DNA of 64,000 nt from Saprospiraceae bacterium. Lineage in GTDB: Bacteria > Bacteroidota > Bacteroidia > Chitinophagales > Saprospiraceae. Below are positions 1 to 8,288 of the stretch, in pieces. The number at the start of each line of letters is the position of its first letter. The stretch's first letter is position 1. The notes beneath the pieces are model-generated. The model had not been told where the DNA came from, made no database searches, and saw nothing but the letters and a program-made list of their open reading frames with translations. The stretch covers positions 62,001 through 126,000 of the forward strand of contig JADKAS010000006.1 in NCBI GenBank assembly GCA_016715245.1, written 5' to 3'. The position numbers and the translations under genes are program-made.

Positions 1-891
1 GTTCAGATTTTCAAGCAACTTGTCAAGTACTCCATTGATAAATTCTTTACTTTTGGAGGTACTATAATCTTTGGCAACATCTACAAATTCATTCAGTGTC
101 ACTTTAGGGGGAATTGTGGTGCAAAATATTAACTCTGCGACTGCCATCTTTAATATTATCATATCAATAATGGCCACACGTTCTGAATCCCAGTTCTTTA
201 ACACGGGTTTGATTAATTCTAGTAACACAAAATCCTCGCCAAAAGTTCTCAAAAGCAAAAATTCTCCATAATCTTTTGTTGCTTCTTTTTCTGGATAATA
301 GCTTTCGAAAAAATTTTCGTCAACATCCGGCAATTGTTTCAGAATTTTTTTAACCGATCCAACTACAAGGGATTTGTCTGATTCCCAGTTTGCATAATGA
401 TCTTCCACCATCTCGTTAAATAATTCCTTTCCTCTGCAAAACCTATATAATTCAAGCAAAAGCTCCAGGATTTCGTCAGAATTTAAAGTTTTGCCTATAG
501 CATCAGTATACGTTTCTGTTTTTGAAAATTCACTGTAAATGCTGCGAAAATGATCCTGATCTACTTTTGCATTAAACCCTACTTTTTGGTATACCTTATG
601 GAGTTTAGTGTTTTTTGCCAAACTTCTTATCTTATCATTTTCCCATAATAACGGTAAAAAAAGTTTATCCTGCTCTGTAGGAAGATGTTTCCCTTTTCTT
701 TTTTCATAGTCCTCAGCAGATATTTTGGCTATATTTTCGATTAAAAAAAGATTAAAAAGCAACATTTCATAGGTTTCTTCTATTCGTTTCCAATATTCCT
801 TGATCAACTGATCTTTTGACAACCCTTCGTCGCGGCTAATAGAATACAAAAGTTGCATTACTTTAATCCTGACGCTCCTTCTACTTAACAT
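1..891 (-). CDS. nusB: Transcription antitermination protein NusB, partial (3' end outside window)
   Basis: The reverse strand reads an uninterrupted frame from an ATG at 891 to the window edge, 297 codons without a stop. It begins MLSRRSVRIKVMQLLYS, the RNA-binding start typical of NusB, and near its C-terminal end has a block reading IDMIILKMAVAELIFC followed by PPKVTLNEFVDVAKDYS, the conserved NusB helical signature. Bacteroidota NusB proteins are longer than the enterobacterial form because of a central insertion, which fits this length. NusB works with NusE in antitermination complexes on rRNA operons. The last residues read EFINGVLDKLLENLN, so only a short tail is missing. A promoter-like pair lies just upstream. 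Confidence 0.9.
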   Translation of the reverse strand, partial: MLSRRSVRIKVMQLLYSISRDEGLSKDQLIKEYWKRIEETYEMLLFNLFLIENIAKISAEDYEKRKGKHLPTEQDKLFLPLLWENDKIRSLAKNTKLHKVYQKVGFNAKVDQDHFRSIYSEFSKTETYTDAIGKTLNSDEILELLLELYRFCRGKELFNEMVEDHYANWESDKSLVVGSVKKILKQLPDVDENFFESYYPEKEATKDYGEFLLLRTFGEDFVLLELIKPVLKNWDSERVAIIDMIILKMAVAELIFCTTIPPKVTLNEFVDVAKDYSTSKSKEFINGVLDKLLENLN

Positions 892-934
892 ATGATTATT
901 AACGTTGTAATAAAAGTTTTCTTAATTCGTAAGG

Positions 935-966
935 CAAAGAAAAGAAAAATATTTTATATAATCAAA
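935..966 (-). promoter_or_regulatory. Candidate promoter of nusB
   Basis: On the reverse strand a TTTG (963-966) is followed after 20 bases by TTTCTTTG (935-942), one mismatch from the Bacteroidota -7 consensus TAnnTTTG with the TTTG -33 element. It sits about 45 bases before the nusB start. Confidence 0.4.
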
Positions 967-1098
967 AGATTTAATATTAATAAAGATAAAAACAGTGTTT
1001 TTTAATAAATTAATGCTTTACAACAATATTAAACCAACGATTGCACACCAAAAAAACCATTATTCCATAAAAACATGAAAGAAGAAGCAAAATAAAAA

Positions 1099-1124
1099 AA
1101 AGGCCTGAGAAATCTCAGGCCTTT
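1099..1124 (-). terminator. Rho-independent terminator of the tRNA-Ser/tRNA-Pro operon
   Basis: A near-perfect inverted repeat, with arms containing AGGCCTGAGA and TCTCAGGCCT and almost no loop, is followed on the reverse strand by a T-rich run. It begins three bases after the 3' end of tRNA-Pro, so it terminates the tRNA transcript. Confidence 0.85.
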
Positions 1125-1126
1125 GT

Positions 1127-1200
1127 CGGGACAGTAGGATTCGAACCTACGACCCCTTGGTCCCAAACCAAGTGCGCTAACCGGACTGCGCTATGTCCCG
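1127..1200 (-). tRNA. tRNA-Pro (anticodon TGG)
   Basis: The 74-base reverse-strand sequence folds into a cloverleaf. The acceptor stem is CGGGACA/TGTCCCG, the anticodon stem CTTGG/CCAAG holds the loop TTTGGGA with anticodon TGG, and the T arm contains GGTTCGAATCC. CCA is not encoded. It is the second gene of a two-tRNA unit with tRNA-Ser and is followed by a terminator. Confidence 0.95.
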
Positions 1201-1233
1201 ATATATTTTCCGGCAGGTGTTTATTAGGAAACG

Positions 1234-1321
1234 CGGTGGAGGGGGGATTCGAACCCCCGGTACCGTTTCCAGTACGACAGTTTAGCAAACTGTTGGTTTA
1301 AGCCACTCACCCACCCCACCG
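1234..1321 (-). tRNA. tRNA-Ser (anticodon GCT)
   Basis: This is an 88-base class II tRNA with a long variable arm. The acceptor stem pairs CGGTGGG with TCCACCG, with one G-U pair. The anticodon stem ACAGT/ACTGT holds the loop TTGCTAA, giving anticodon GCT, and the T arm reads GGGGGTTCGAATCCCCC. It is the first gene after the promoter at 1363-1392 and is co-transcribed with tRNA-Pro. Confidence 0.95.
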
Positions 1322-1362
1322 TGGATTTCTTATTAAAAAAATGCTTTTCTTCAAAAGCGATG

Positions 1363-1392
1363 CAAAGATAGAACAAAAATTTAATATTCAAA
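1363..1392 (-). promoter_or_regulatory. Promoter of the tRNA-Ser/tRNA-Pro operon
   Basis: The reverse strand shows TTTG (1389-1392), an 18-base spacer and TATCTTTG (1363-1370), an exact match to the Bacteroidota TAnnTTTG -7 element with a good -33 element. Transcription would start about 35 bases before tRNA-Ser. Confidence 0.7.
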
Positions 1393-1633
1393 TTTTGCGT
1401 CTACATTTTCTCATTTTTTTTTTATTTTGTTTTAAGGTTAGCCAGTTGAAACAAATTATAATAATTTGTTATTTCTAATTTATTATATGTCAATTAAATA
1501 TAAATAACAAATAGTATATATGACCGTCATTTTCATTTTTAACAAAGAATTGGTATAGCTTTTGCAATGACTTAAAATATTGAATAAACATTAGTTACAA
1601 ATTATAAAAATTGTTAATATTTAAATTTTGGAG
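1393..1633. other. AT-rich intergenic region with possible promoter of the thioredoxin gene
   Basis: The gene-free stretch 1322-1633 contains the tRNA promoter described separately and otherwise AT-rich sequence. On the forward strand TAGCTTTTG (1556-1564) resembles the TAnnTTTG element with one extra T and may drive the thioredoxin-SPOR gene at 1634. I see no open frame and no structured RNA. Confidence 0.35.
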
Positions 1634-2431
1634 ATGCTGAATAAAAAATTTAAAATCGTTTTTTGCTTTTGGGCAATCATTATGACACCGGTTTTTACGT
1701 TTGCAACAAGTAAAGATGTTCTTTTTTCTTCTATGAATATTAAAGAAGCAAGACAAAAAGCCAGTCAGGAGGGTAAACTTATTTTCCTGGATTTTCATGC
1801 ACAGTGGTGCAGCCCTTGTACATGGATGGAAAAGACTACCTTTACCGATGAAGGTGTTATAAAAATACTTCAGGAAGATTTTATTGCACTAAAGATTGAT
1901 ATTGATCATAAAGAAGGTTATGAAATTAAAAATCAATACGACGTCAAATACCTTCCTACAATTTTGATTTTTAATTCCGAAGGCATTATGGTAGAACGAA
2001 TTGAAAAAACAGTAACTCCAAGAACGTTAAAGGATTTGTTGTCAAGACATAATGAACCCAACAATAAAAAAATCGTAAAACATACGATCAATTCCTCTCC
2101 TACGCAAACAAAATCTGTGACATCCGATAGTGTTCCTGATTTACCTGAAATGTCATTGACGGAAGATGAAACAAAAGAATATTTATCTGAGCCTTTGAAT
2201 AAAAAAATATATAAACTTCAATTAGGAGTTTTCGGAAAATACGAACTTGCAGATGCTTTTGTTCAAAAATTGAACAATACTTTTTTGGAACCGGTCACTG
2301 TTAAAAACGAAATGAAAAACGGTAAAATGATTTTCAGGGTCTTTTTGGGACAATTTGAAACACAGGAGGAAGCTGAAGTGTTTAAAAAACAAATTTTTGA
2401 TGAAAATCAATTGGATTCTATCGTCAATTAA
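1634..2431 (+). CDS. Exported thioredoxin-fold protein with C-terminal SPOR domain
   Basis: The 265-residue product starts with a signal peptide (MLNKKFKIVFCFWAIIM...FTFA). A thioredoxin-like domain follows at about residues 30-130, with the redox motif WCSPC inside FHAQWCSPCTWMEKTTF and the cis-proline region KYLPTILIF. After a low-complexity linker, about residues 190-262 form a SPOR-like domain (YKLQLGVFGKYELADAFVQ and FRVFLGQFETQEEAEVF), a fold known to bind denuded septal peptidoglycan. I chose the ATG at 1634 because the frame extends upstream only through a TTG. Inference: a periplasmic disulfide reductase or chaperone tethered to peptidoglycan at division sites. The substrate is unknown. 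Confidence 0.8.
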   Translation: MLNKKFKIVFCFWAIIMTPVFTFATSKDVLFSSMNIKEARQKASQEGKLIFLDFHAQWCSPCTWMEKTTFTDEGVIKILQEDFIALKIDIDHKEGYEIKNQYDVKYLPTILIFNSEGIMVERIEKTVTPRTLKDLLSRHNEPNNKKIVKHTINSSPTQTKSVTSDSVPDLPEMSLTEDETKEYLSEPLNKKIYKLQLGVFGKYELADAFVQKLNNTFLEPVTVKNEMKNGKMIFRVFLGQFETQEEAEVFKKQIFDENQLDSIVN

Positions 2432-2449
2432 ACCCAAACATTCATAATT

Positions 2450-3691
2450 ATGGCTTTACGGCTGATTACAAACATACATAGTATCTTCGGGGTTACAGAT
2501 GAAAATCTTCCCCTTATGAAAGGAAAAAATATGAAGGAGGTAGGTGTTTTAAACAACGCCTATCTCCTTTTTGATAAAAAAATAATTGACTACGGTCCTA
2601 TGGATCAATGTCCTCAAAATGTTCCCGATACAATTGATGCAGAAGGAGGTTCTATCCTTCCTTCATGGTGTGACAGTCACACGCATATAGTATATGCCGG
2701 CAGCCGGGAAAATGAATATGTCATGCGGTTGCAAGGAAAGACCTATGAAGAAATTGCAGCTGCCGGTGGAGGCATACTTAATTCAGCATCCAAGATGACC
2801 AATGCCGATGAAAACACTTTGTACAATGATGCATCGGAAAGATTGAACGAAGTTATTAAAACAGGAACTGGTGCTATTGAAATCAAAAGCGGTTATGGCC
2901 TTTCTTTTGAAAGCGAAGTAAAAATGCTGCGGGTTATCAAAAAACTTAAAGAAAACTCTGACGCTGAAATAAAAGCAACTTTTTTAGGGGCCCATGCTAT
3001 TCCTGCCATGTATAAACAAAACAGATCGGCTTATATCACCCTTATTACAGACACAATGATTCCTTATATTGCCGAAAATCAACTTGCAGACTATTGTGAC
3101 GTTTTCTGTGATGAAGGTTTTTTTTCCGTAAAAGAAACGGATACAATTTTGGAAATTGCTGCAAAATTTGGATTAAAAGCTAAAATTCACGCTAATGAAC
3201 TTGCAAATTCAGGTGGTGTTCAGATAGGAATAAAGCACAATGCCATTTCTGTGGATCACCTGGAAAGAATTGGGGATGATGAAATTTATGCACTCCTGCA
3301 ATCAGACACGATACCTACGGCATTACCCAATGCGTCATTTTTTCTGCAGATCCCTTATAGTCCATGCCGAAAAATGATAGATGCTGGTCTGGGCGTGGCC
3401 CTTGCTTCAGATTTTAATCCGGGTTCAAGCCCCTCAGGCAACATACCTCTTCTGTTATCTATAGCTTGCAATCATATGAAACTACTTCCTGAAGAAGCAT
3501 TTAATGCCGCTACCATTAATGGAGCACATGCCATGGAAGTAGCTGATCATTTAGGAAGTATAACAAAAGGTAAATCAGCAAGTTTTATATTGACAATCCC
3601 CATTCCAAACCTCAGTTACATGGTGTACCGGTTTGGTACAAATCATATTAATAAAGTTTGGTTAAAGGGAAATCTACAACAAAATTGGTAG
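2450..3691 (+). CDS. hutI: Imidazolonepropionase
   Basis: This 413-residue amidohydrolase-superfamily enzyme hydrolyses 4-imidazolone-5-propanoate to N-formimidoyl-L-glutamate in histidine catabolism. Visible signatures are the metal-binding CDSHTHIVYAGSRENEY at about residue 75, the substrate loop AAAGGGILNSA, EIKSGYGL, the metal ligand region KIHANELANSGG, and DFNPGSSPSGN near residue 325. The length matches the family (about 400-415). It is cytosolic. It follows the thioredoxin gene by 18 bases. No other hut genes are in the window, so the rest of the pathway must be encoded elsewhere. Confidence 0.95.
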   Translation: MALRLITNIHSIFGVTDENLPLMKGKNMKEVGVLNNAYLLFDKKIIDYGPMDQCPQNVPDTIDAEGGSILPSWCDSHTHIVYAGSRENEYVMRLQGKTYEEIAAAGGGILNSASKMTNADENTLYNDASERLNEVIKTGTGAIEIKSGYGLSFESEVKMLRVIKKLKENSDAEIKATFLGAHAIPAMYKQNRSAYITLITDTMIPYIAENQLADYCDVFCDEGFFSVKETDTILEIAAKFGLKAKIHANELANSGGVQIGIKHNAISVDHLERIGDDEIYALLQSDTIPTALPNASFFLQIPYSPCRKMIDAGLGVALASDFNPGSSPSGNIPLLLSIACNHMKLLPEEAFNAATINGAHAMEVADHLGSITKGKSASFILTIPIPNLSYMVYRFGTNHINKVWLKGNLQQNW

Positions 3692-3730
3692 ATGTTGAAA
3701 TTTAATCCTAATGACATTATATCATTTCTT

Positions 3731-4252
3731 TTACATTTCAGCAAAAAAACTTTTTACATGAAGAGCTTCTGAAGGTTTAATTTTACCAGCAAGAATGAGC
3801 CTGATTTCTCTTCTCCTTATGGCACTTTCATATAGTTTTTTCTCTTCATTGGTAATCGGATTTATCCCCGGAACACTTTGTGGTTTTCTTGTTTCTTTAT
3901 CTATTGCTACAAATGAAAAATAAGCATGATTAGATTGCCTTGGATTTGTACCGGGCATATCAGCTGCAGAAACCTCAACATACACTTCTACTGAAGTAGT
4001 AAAAGCTCTCGTAATAGTGGCTGTCAAAGTAATTACATCACCCAATTTAATGGGTTCGTGAAATGAAATATGGTCCACAGAAGCGGTAACGACATGGCTC
4101 TCACAATGCCTTGAAGCACAAATCGCACTAACAATATCCATCCATCTCATAAGATATCCCCCCATCAAATCACCCAACGGATTGGTGTCATTAGGCATAA
4201 TAAGTTCAGTCATAACTGTGCGAGAATCAGAAATTAATTTATTGGCTGACAT
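3731..4252 (-). CDS. Acyl-CoA thioesterase, hotdog fold (YciA/ACOT type)
   Basis: The 173-residue protein has a hotdog domain. It contains MPNDTNPLGDLMGGYLMRWMD, which carries the conserved substrate-binding and catalytic N and G residues of the YciA/cytosolic acyl-CoA hydrolase family. VVTASVDHISFHEPIKLGD and the downstream strand VEVYVEVSAAD also fit. It should hydrolyse acyl-CoA esters in the cytosol. Chain-length preference cannot be read from sequence. It lies 17 bases downstream of lipB on the same strand and is probably co-transcribed. Confidence 0.85.
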   Translation of the reverse strand: MSANKLISDSRTVMTELIMPNDTNPLGDLMGGYLMRWMDIVSAICASRHCESHVVTASVDHISFHEPIKLGDVITLTATITRAFTTSVEVYVEVSAADMPGTNPRQSNHAYFSFVAIDKETRKPQSVPGINPITNEEKKLYESAIRRREIRLILAGKIKPSEALHVKSFFAEM

Positions 4253-4269
4253 AACTTTTCTTATTGAAT

Positions 4270-4977
4270 TTATATTATTTTAAATTTAAAAATTTTCTCG
4301 AATTGAGTCTTAAGTTGTTCTGACACGTCAAAAATATCTACTTGACGGCCCAATTCGCGTTGCAACGAAGTGACGGAGAGGTTTGTTTCTTCAATACCAC
4401 AGGGAATAATATGATCAAAATACTTTAAGTCTGTATTGACATTAAATGCAAATCCATGCAAGGTCACCCATCTTGATAAATGCACCCCAATAGCGCAAAT
4501 TTTCCTAAACTGACCTTCCTGATGTATATCCTCAACCCATACCCCTGTATATGCAGGAATCCTTATTCCTTTAATTTGGTAAAAATCCAACGTTTGTATA
4601 ATTACTTCTTCTATCTCTCTGACATATCTGTGTACATCTGTATAAAAACATTCAAGGTCAAGTATCGGATAACCTGTAATCTGCCCGGGACCATGATAGG
4701 TTATATCTCCTCCCCTGTTGATTTTAAAATATTCAACACCTTTTTCTGTCAAACCTTCAGTGTCAAGCAACAAATGAGAAATATCGCCACTTTTCCCCAA
4801 AGTATACACATGACTGTGCTGGCAAAATATCAGATGGTGATCCGACAATTCTATATTTGATTCATGTAGCGTTTTAGTTTTTTTTCTTTCCTTTAATTCA
4901 TTGTGAAGAGATGTCTGAATAGCCCAAACCTCTTCATACGATTTCCCTTCAATCCATTCATATTTCACCTTATGCAT
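4270..4977 (-). CDS. lipB: Octanoyltransferase (lipoate biosynthesis)
   Basis: The 235-residue enzyme transfers octanoate from acyl carrier protein to the lipoyl domains of 2-oxo-acid dehydrogenases and GcvH. LipB signatures are present: HVYTLGKSGD, then NRGGDITYHGPGQITGYPI. The catalytic lysine lies in RKICAIGVHLSRWVTLHGFAFNV and the catalytic cysteine in IIPCGIEE. The length is near the family norm. The reverse-strand ATG at 4977 is about 24 bases after the expected start site of a TATTTTTG element (5008-5015). It is the first gene of a two-gene unit with the thioesterase. Confidence 0.95.
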   Translation of the reverse strand: MHKVKYEWIEGKSYEEVWAIQTSLHNELKERKKTKTLHESNIELSDHHLIFCQHSHVYTLGKSGDISHLLLDTEGLTEKGVEYFKINRGGDITYHGPGQITGYPILDLECFYTDVHRYVREIEEVIIQTLDFYQIKGIRIPAYTGVWVEDIHQEGQFRKICAIGVHLSRWVTLHGFAFNVNTDLKYFDHIIPCGIEETNLSVTSLQRELGRQVDIFDVSEQLKTQFEKIFKFKII

Positions 4978-5007
4978 ATGTTCTTATACTAAAAAAGTAA
5001 AATCAAT

Positions 5008-5015
5008 CAAAAATA
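5008..5015 (-). promoter_or_regulatory. Candidate -7 element of the lipB promoter
   Basis: The reverse strand reads TATTTTTG, an exact TAnnTTTG match about 31 bases before the lipB start codon. No good -33 TTTG is seen at the usual distance. Confidence 0.35.
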
Positions 5016-5064
5016 ATCTTTTGTTAATTCTTTAATAATGTGTAATTTATATTAAATAATACAT

Positions 5065-5072
5065 TATTTTTG
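5065..5072 (+). promoter_or_regulatory. Candidate -7 element upstream of the redoxin-dockerin gene
   Basis: TATTTTTG matches TAnnTTTG exactly and lies 18 bases before the ATG at 5091, which would give a very short leader. No -33 TTTG is visible at the normal spacing. Confidence 0.35.
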
Positions 5073-5090
5073 TTAATTAATTATATTATT

Positions 5091-6119
5091 ATGTTTAGAA
5101 ATATTTGTATTTTAACACATCTCTTCCTATTTAGTTGTCAGTTTCTTGCCGCTCAAAATCAAACCATCCAGAATTTTACGTTTACAGATATTGACGGAAA
5201 TATACACAACCTTTATCAAAATCACCTTGATCAGGGAAAAACAGTTGTGATAAAATTCTTTTTCACTACATGTCCTCCCTGTCGTTCGAATGCGCCTTTT
5301 TATCAACAAAAAAATGTAGCATGGGGAGATAATCAGTATGATACAAGGTTTATTGAATTATCCACTTTATCCACAGATGACAATACAAAGGTCAGAAATT
5401 ATAAAAACACATTTAATATGACTGTGATTTCTGCCGGTGCCCAAGGCGACTCCGATGATGTTGCCAATACATTCCGAACCGGCGTATATGGTCCATGGTA
5501 TGGCACCCCTACTTTTGTGGTGATTGCACCAGACAGAACCCTGTATTATCCTGTTGCTTTTGACCAACTTGATGAAATTATTGAAAGCACCGGTGCAGAA
5601 AAACCAGATACCAATGTACCGGACCCCACCACTTTTAATGTAAATATTACATCTGGAATAACCTTACCTTCAGGTAGTGTGAAGTTTTATCTAAAACCTG
5701 CTAACGCATCATCTCCAAAATATGAGATTACAAAAAATAATGAAGGAAACTATTCTTTTATTTACCCCAGTTCCAATTTCCCTTCAATAGAAAATCCTGA
5801 GGTCATCATGGAAACCAATGCTTCCGCTTATCATTCCAGTCTTAATTCTGTTGATCTGGTAAGCATTCAAAAACATATTCTTGGCATAAAAACCTTAACA
5901 CAACAAATACAATTATTAGCCTCTGACGTAAATGGAGATAGTAAAATAAATTCTACTGACCTGGTCATACTTCAAAAAGTAATATTAGGTCTTATTACCC
6001 AATTTCCAAATCAAGTAAAAAGTTATAAATCCTTACCTGAAAAATTAAGTGTTTCGGAAAACCCCGGTCAAACAACCACTTTAAATTTTACTGTATTCAA
6101 AACCGGAAATGTTAATTAA
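5091..6119 (+). CDS. Secreted redoxin/thioredoxin-like protein with dockerin-type repeats
   Basis: The 342-residue product has a signal peptide (MFRNICILTHLFLFSCQFLAAQ) and a redoxin/TlpA-like domain at about residues 25-175. The redox motif CPPC lies in FFFTTCPPCRSNAPFY and the cis-proline motif is YGTPTFVVI. After a beta-rich linker, about residues 250-310 hold two dockerin type I calcium-binding repeats (NSVDLVSIQKHILGI and DVNGDSKINSTDLVILQKV). It ends FKTGNVN, which resembles the end of a cohesin/dockerin-associated segment, and has no T9SS C-terminal domain. The combination suggests an exported thiol oxidoreductase tethered through a dockerin-like module. The partner is unknown. The ATG at 5091 is preferred over an upstream TTG because it fits the signal peptide. 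Confidence 0.75.
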   Translation: MFRNICILTHLFLFSCQFLAAQNQTIQNFTFTDIDGNIHNLYQNHLDQGKTVVIKFFFTTCPPCRSNAPFYQQKNVAWGDNQYDTRFIELSTLSTDDNTKVRNYKNTFNMTVISAGAQGDSDDVANTFRTGVYGPWYGTPTFVVIAPDRTLYYPVAFDQLDEIIESTGAEKPDTNVPDPTTFNVNITSGITLPSGSVKFYLKPANASSPKYEITKNNEGNYSFIYPSSNFPSIENPEVIMETNASAYHSSLNSVDLVSIQKHILGIKTLTQQIQLLASDVNGDSKINSTDLVILQKVILGLITQFPNQVKSYKSLPEKLSVSENPGQTTTLNFTVFKTGNVN

Positions 6120-6169
6120 TATAAACGATATAAAAAAGGTAAACTTTTTTACTTAAAATTGACTATATT

Positions 6170-8248
6170 TTACTCCGGGGTGATTACCTTTTTACCAAAT
6201 GTCATAATGATTCCGTACATAACAGCTATTGCAACTCCAAAAATAAAAAGGTTGAACCAAAAACCATAACTAAACAATGAAGTAACAAGACAACAGGCCA
6301 ATGAAACTCCACCTACAGTCATGGCATATGGCATTTGAGTTTTTACATGATCAAGGTGGTTGCAGTCTGATGCCAGAGAACTCAATATAGTAGTATCAGA
6401 TATCGGAGAACAGTGATCACCAAAAACCGCAGCCGCAAGAACAACTGAAATTATATGAACAATGTAGGTCAACAATTCTTCATTCCCCAAACCGGCCTCT
6501 ACACCTACGGCATACATAGCAGGTATCGCAATAGGATAAAGGATTGCCATCGTACTCCAACTTGACCCTGTAGAAAATGCTACCAAAAAAGCAAGAATAA
6601 AAACCATTGCAGGCATAAAAACGGGTAATATACTTCCGGATAGTGCCAAACTTATAAAATCAGCTGTATGCAATGATTCGGTCACGGAAGCAAGTGCCCA
6701 TGCAAGTGTAAGAATGAGTAAAGCAGGCAACATGGTTTTAAAACCAACAGTGACCCAATGCATTGTTTCAAACAATTTCATCGTTCTATCCGACAAAGTA
6801 ATAATGATGGCAACTATCAAACCACTCATACTTGCCCACAACAAAGAAATATAACTGTCCGCAGCACCAATCACTTTTCCCAATTTAACAAAAAATCCAT
6901 TTTCATCTGCCGGCATGGTTGCATGAAGTTCGGACCAAACTCTTGCCCAGGAAAAAACACCACCTGATGGAAATAATTCATTGTAAACAGAAGTAAATCC
7001 TGTTTCCATTAAACCAAAAATGGTGACAAAAATCACCGTACCTACAGGCAAAGCTGCCTTTAACCAATGAAGTCTTGCTCCTTTTACCGGATTGAGATCC
7101 TCCATATTGGGTTCATCCGGATTCAGATCTGAAGCACTGCTTACTTGCCCTTTCAATGCCCGTCTTTCTGCAGCCAGCATCGGGCCGTATTCCCTTCCTG
7201 TATAGATGATTAACAACATAAAGCCAAGTGTAAGAAACGGATAATAAGCATATTTCAAAGAACTAAAAAAGAGAGCATAAGGTGAAACATCCAAATCCAA
7301 AGGCAGACCCGCCATTCCACTCTGAATATAGGCTAATTGGGCTCCTATCCAAGTGGTGATAAAGGCCACAGCAGCAACGGGAGCCGCCGTGCTATCCACA
7401 ATATAACTCAATTTTTCCCTTGAAACCTTAAATTTGTCAGTTATAGGCCTCATGGTATTACCTACGACGAGTGTATTGGCATAATCATCAAAAAAAACTA
7501 TGACGCCTAAAAACCATGCTACATACTGACTGCTTTTATTACTTTTAGCATACTTTGCCAACTTGAATACAATACCCGCCATTCCTCCATTTTTAGAAAT
7601 TAATGCCACCATGCCACCAATAAGCATTGAAAATACAATGATAGACATGTGTCCTTTATTAACCAATGCATTTACAACATGAATCTGAACAGGCTGCCAG
7701 ATTGAAGATATAAAAAAATAAAGGGAATCAAGTCTTAAACCGCCTATAATAAATACACCCGATAATATTCCAAGAAAAAGCGACATTAATACCTCCTTTA
7801 ACAACAAGGCACATAAAATAGCAATTAACGGAGGCAATACAGACAACATAAATGGAATCGTTTTTATTCTGTATCCGGAATTTTCTTTCTTCGAAATATG
7901 GAATAATTTATACTGTTTATTGTGTTGAAAAAGATATAATTTACCTGTGTGATCTATTTTTTCATGAAAATTTGCACGTCCCTTTGTACTTTGAATATTA
8001 AAAATTTCACCGTTTATCATAAATTGGGCAATACCATCCTTTTCCGTTTTGACATATAAATTGTCCGCTTCAGTAACAAATTCAAATAAACCTGAACTAA
8101 AGGTATCCTGAGGTTGTTGTAACACAGAATCTTGTAAAGTAATATTGGTATTTCTGGCTTCGGCAGAAGGAAACATTCCAATAACTAAACATAAAAGATA
8201 AAAAGATTTTAATAACCTTTTCACTGAAATTAAATGGTATGAATACAT
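6170..8248 (-). CDS. Na+/H+ antiporter, NhaC family, with N-terminal exported domain
   Basis: The 692-residue protein starts at the ATG at 8248, giving a signal peptide (MYSYHLISVKRLLKSFYLLCLVIGMFPSAEA). About 90 residues of predicted extracytoplasmic domain follow, and then a long NhaC-type transporter with about a dozen hydrophobic segments. Diagnostic stretches include VVFFDDYANTLVVGNTMRP, DSTAAPVAAVAFITTWIG, AFSTGSSWSTMAILYPIAIP and AAVFGDHCSPISDTTILSS. The role is exchange of sodium for protons, or a related organic-ion exchange in some NhaC relatives. The N-terminal exported domain is longer than in typical family members. The frame extends further upstream, but that would overlap the divergent gene at 8289. 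It may connect with Na+-NQR (14.4-20.8 kb) in sodium cycling, which is an inference. Confidence 0.85.
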   Translation of the reverse strand: MYSYHLISVKRLLKSFYLLCLVIGMFPSAEARNTNITLQDSVLQQPQDTFSSGLFEFVTEADNLYVKTEKDGIAQFMINGEIFNIQSTKGRANFHEKIDHTGKLYLFQHNKQYKLFHISKKENSGYRIKTIPFMLSVLPPLIAILCALLLKEVLMSLFLGILSGVFIIGGLRLDSLYFFISSIWQPVQIHVVNALVNKGHMSIIVFSMLIGGMVALISKNGGMAGIVFKLAKYAKSNKSSQYVAWFLGVIVFFDDYANTLVVGNTMRPITDKFKVSREKLSYIVDSTAAPVAAVAFITTWIGAQLAYIQSGMAGLPLDLDVSPYALFFSSLKYAYYPFLTLGFMLLIIYTGREYGPMLAAERRALKGQVSSASDLNPDEPNMEDLNPVKGARLHWLKAALPVGTVIFVTIFGLMETGFTSVYNELFPSGGVFSWARVWSELHATMPADENGFFVKLGKVIGAADSYISLLWASMSGLIVAIIITLSDRTMKLFETMHWVTVGFKTMLPALLILTLAWALASVTESLHTADFISLALSGSILPVFMPAMVFILAFLVAFSTGSSWSTMAILYPIAIPAMYAVGVEAGLGNEELLTYIVHIISVVLAAAVFGDHCSPISDTTILSSLASDCNHLDHVKTQMPYAMTVGGVSLACCLVTSLFSYGFWFNLFIFGVAIAVMYGIIMTFGKKVITPE

Positions 8249-8288
8249 TTTAAAAGTTTTAAGGTGGAAAGTTAATTTTTTTTTAATC

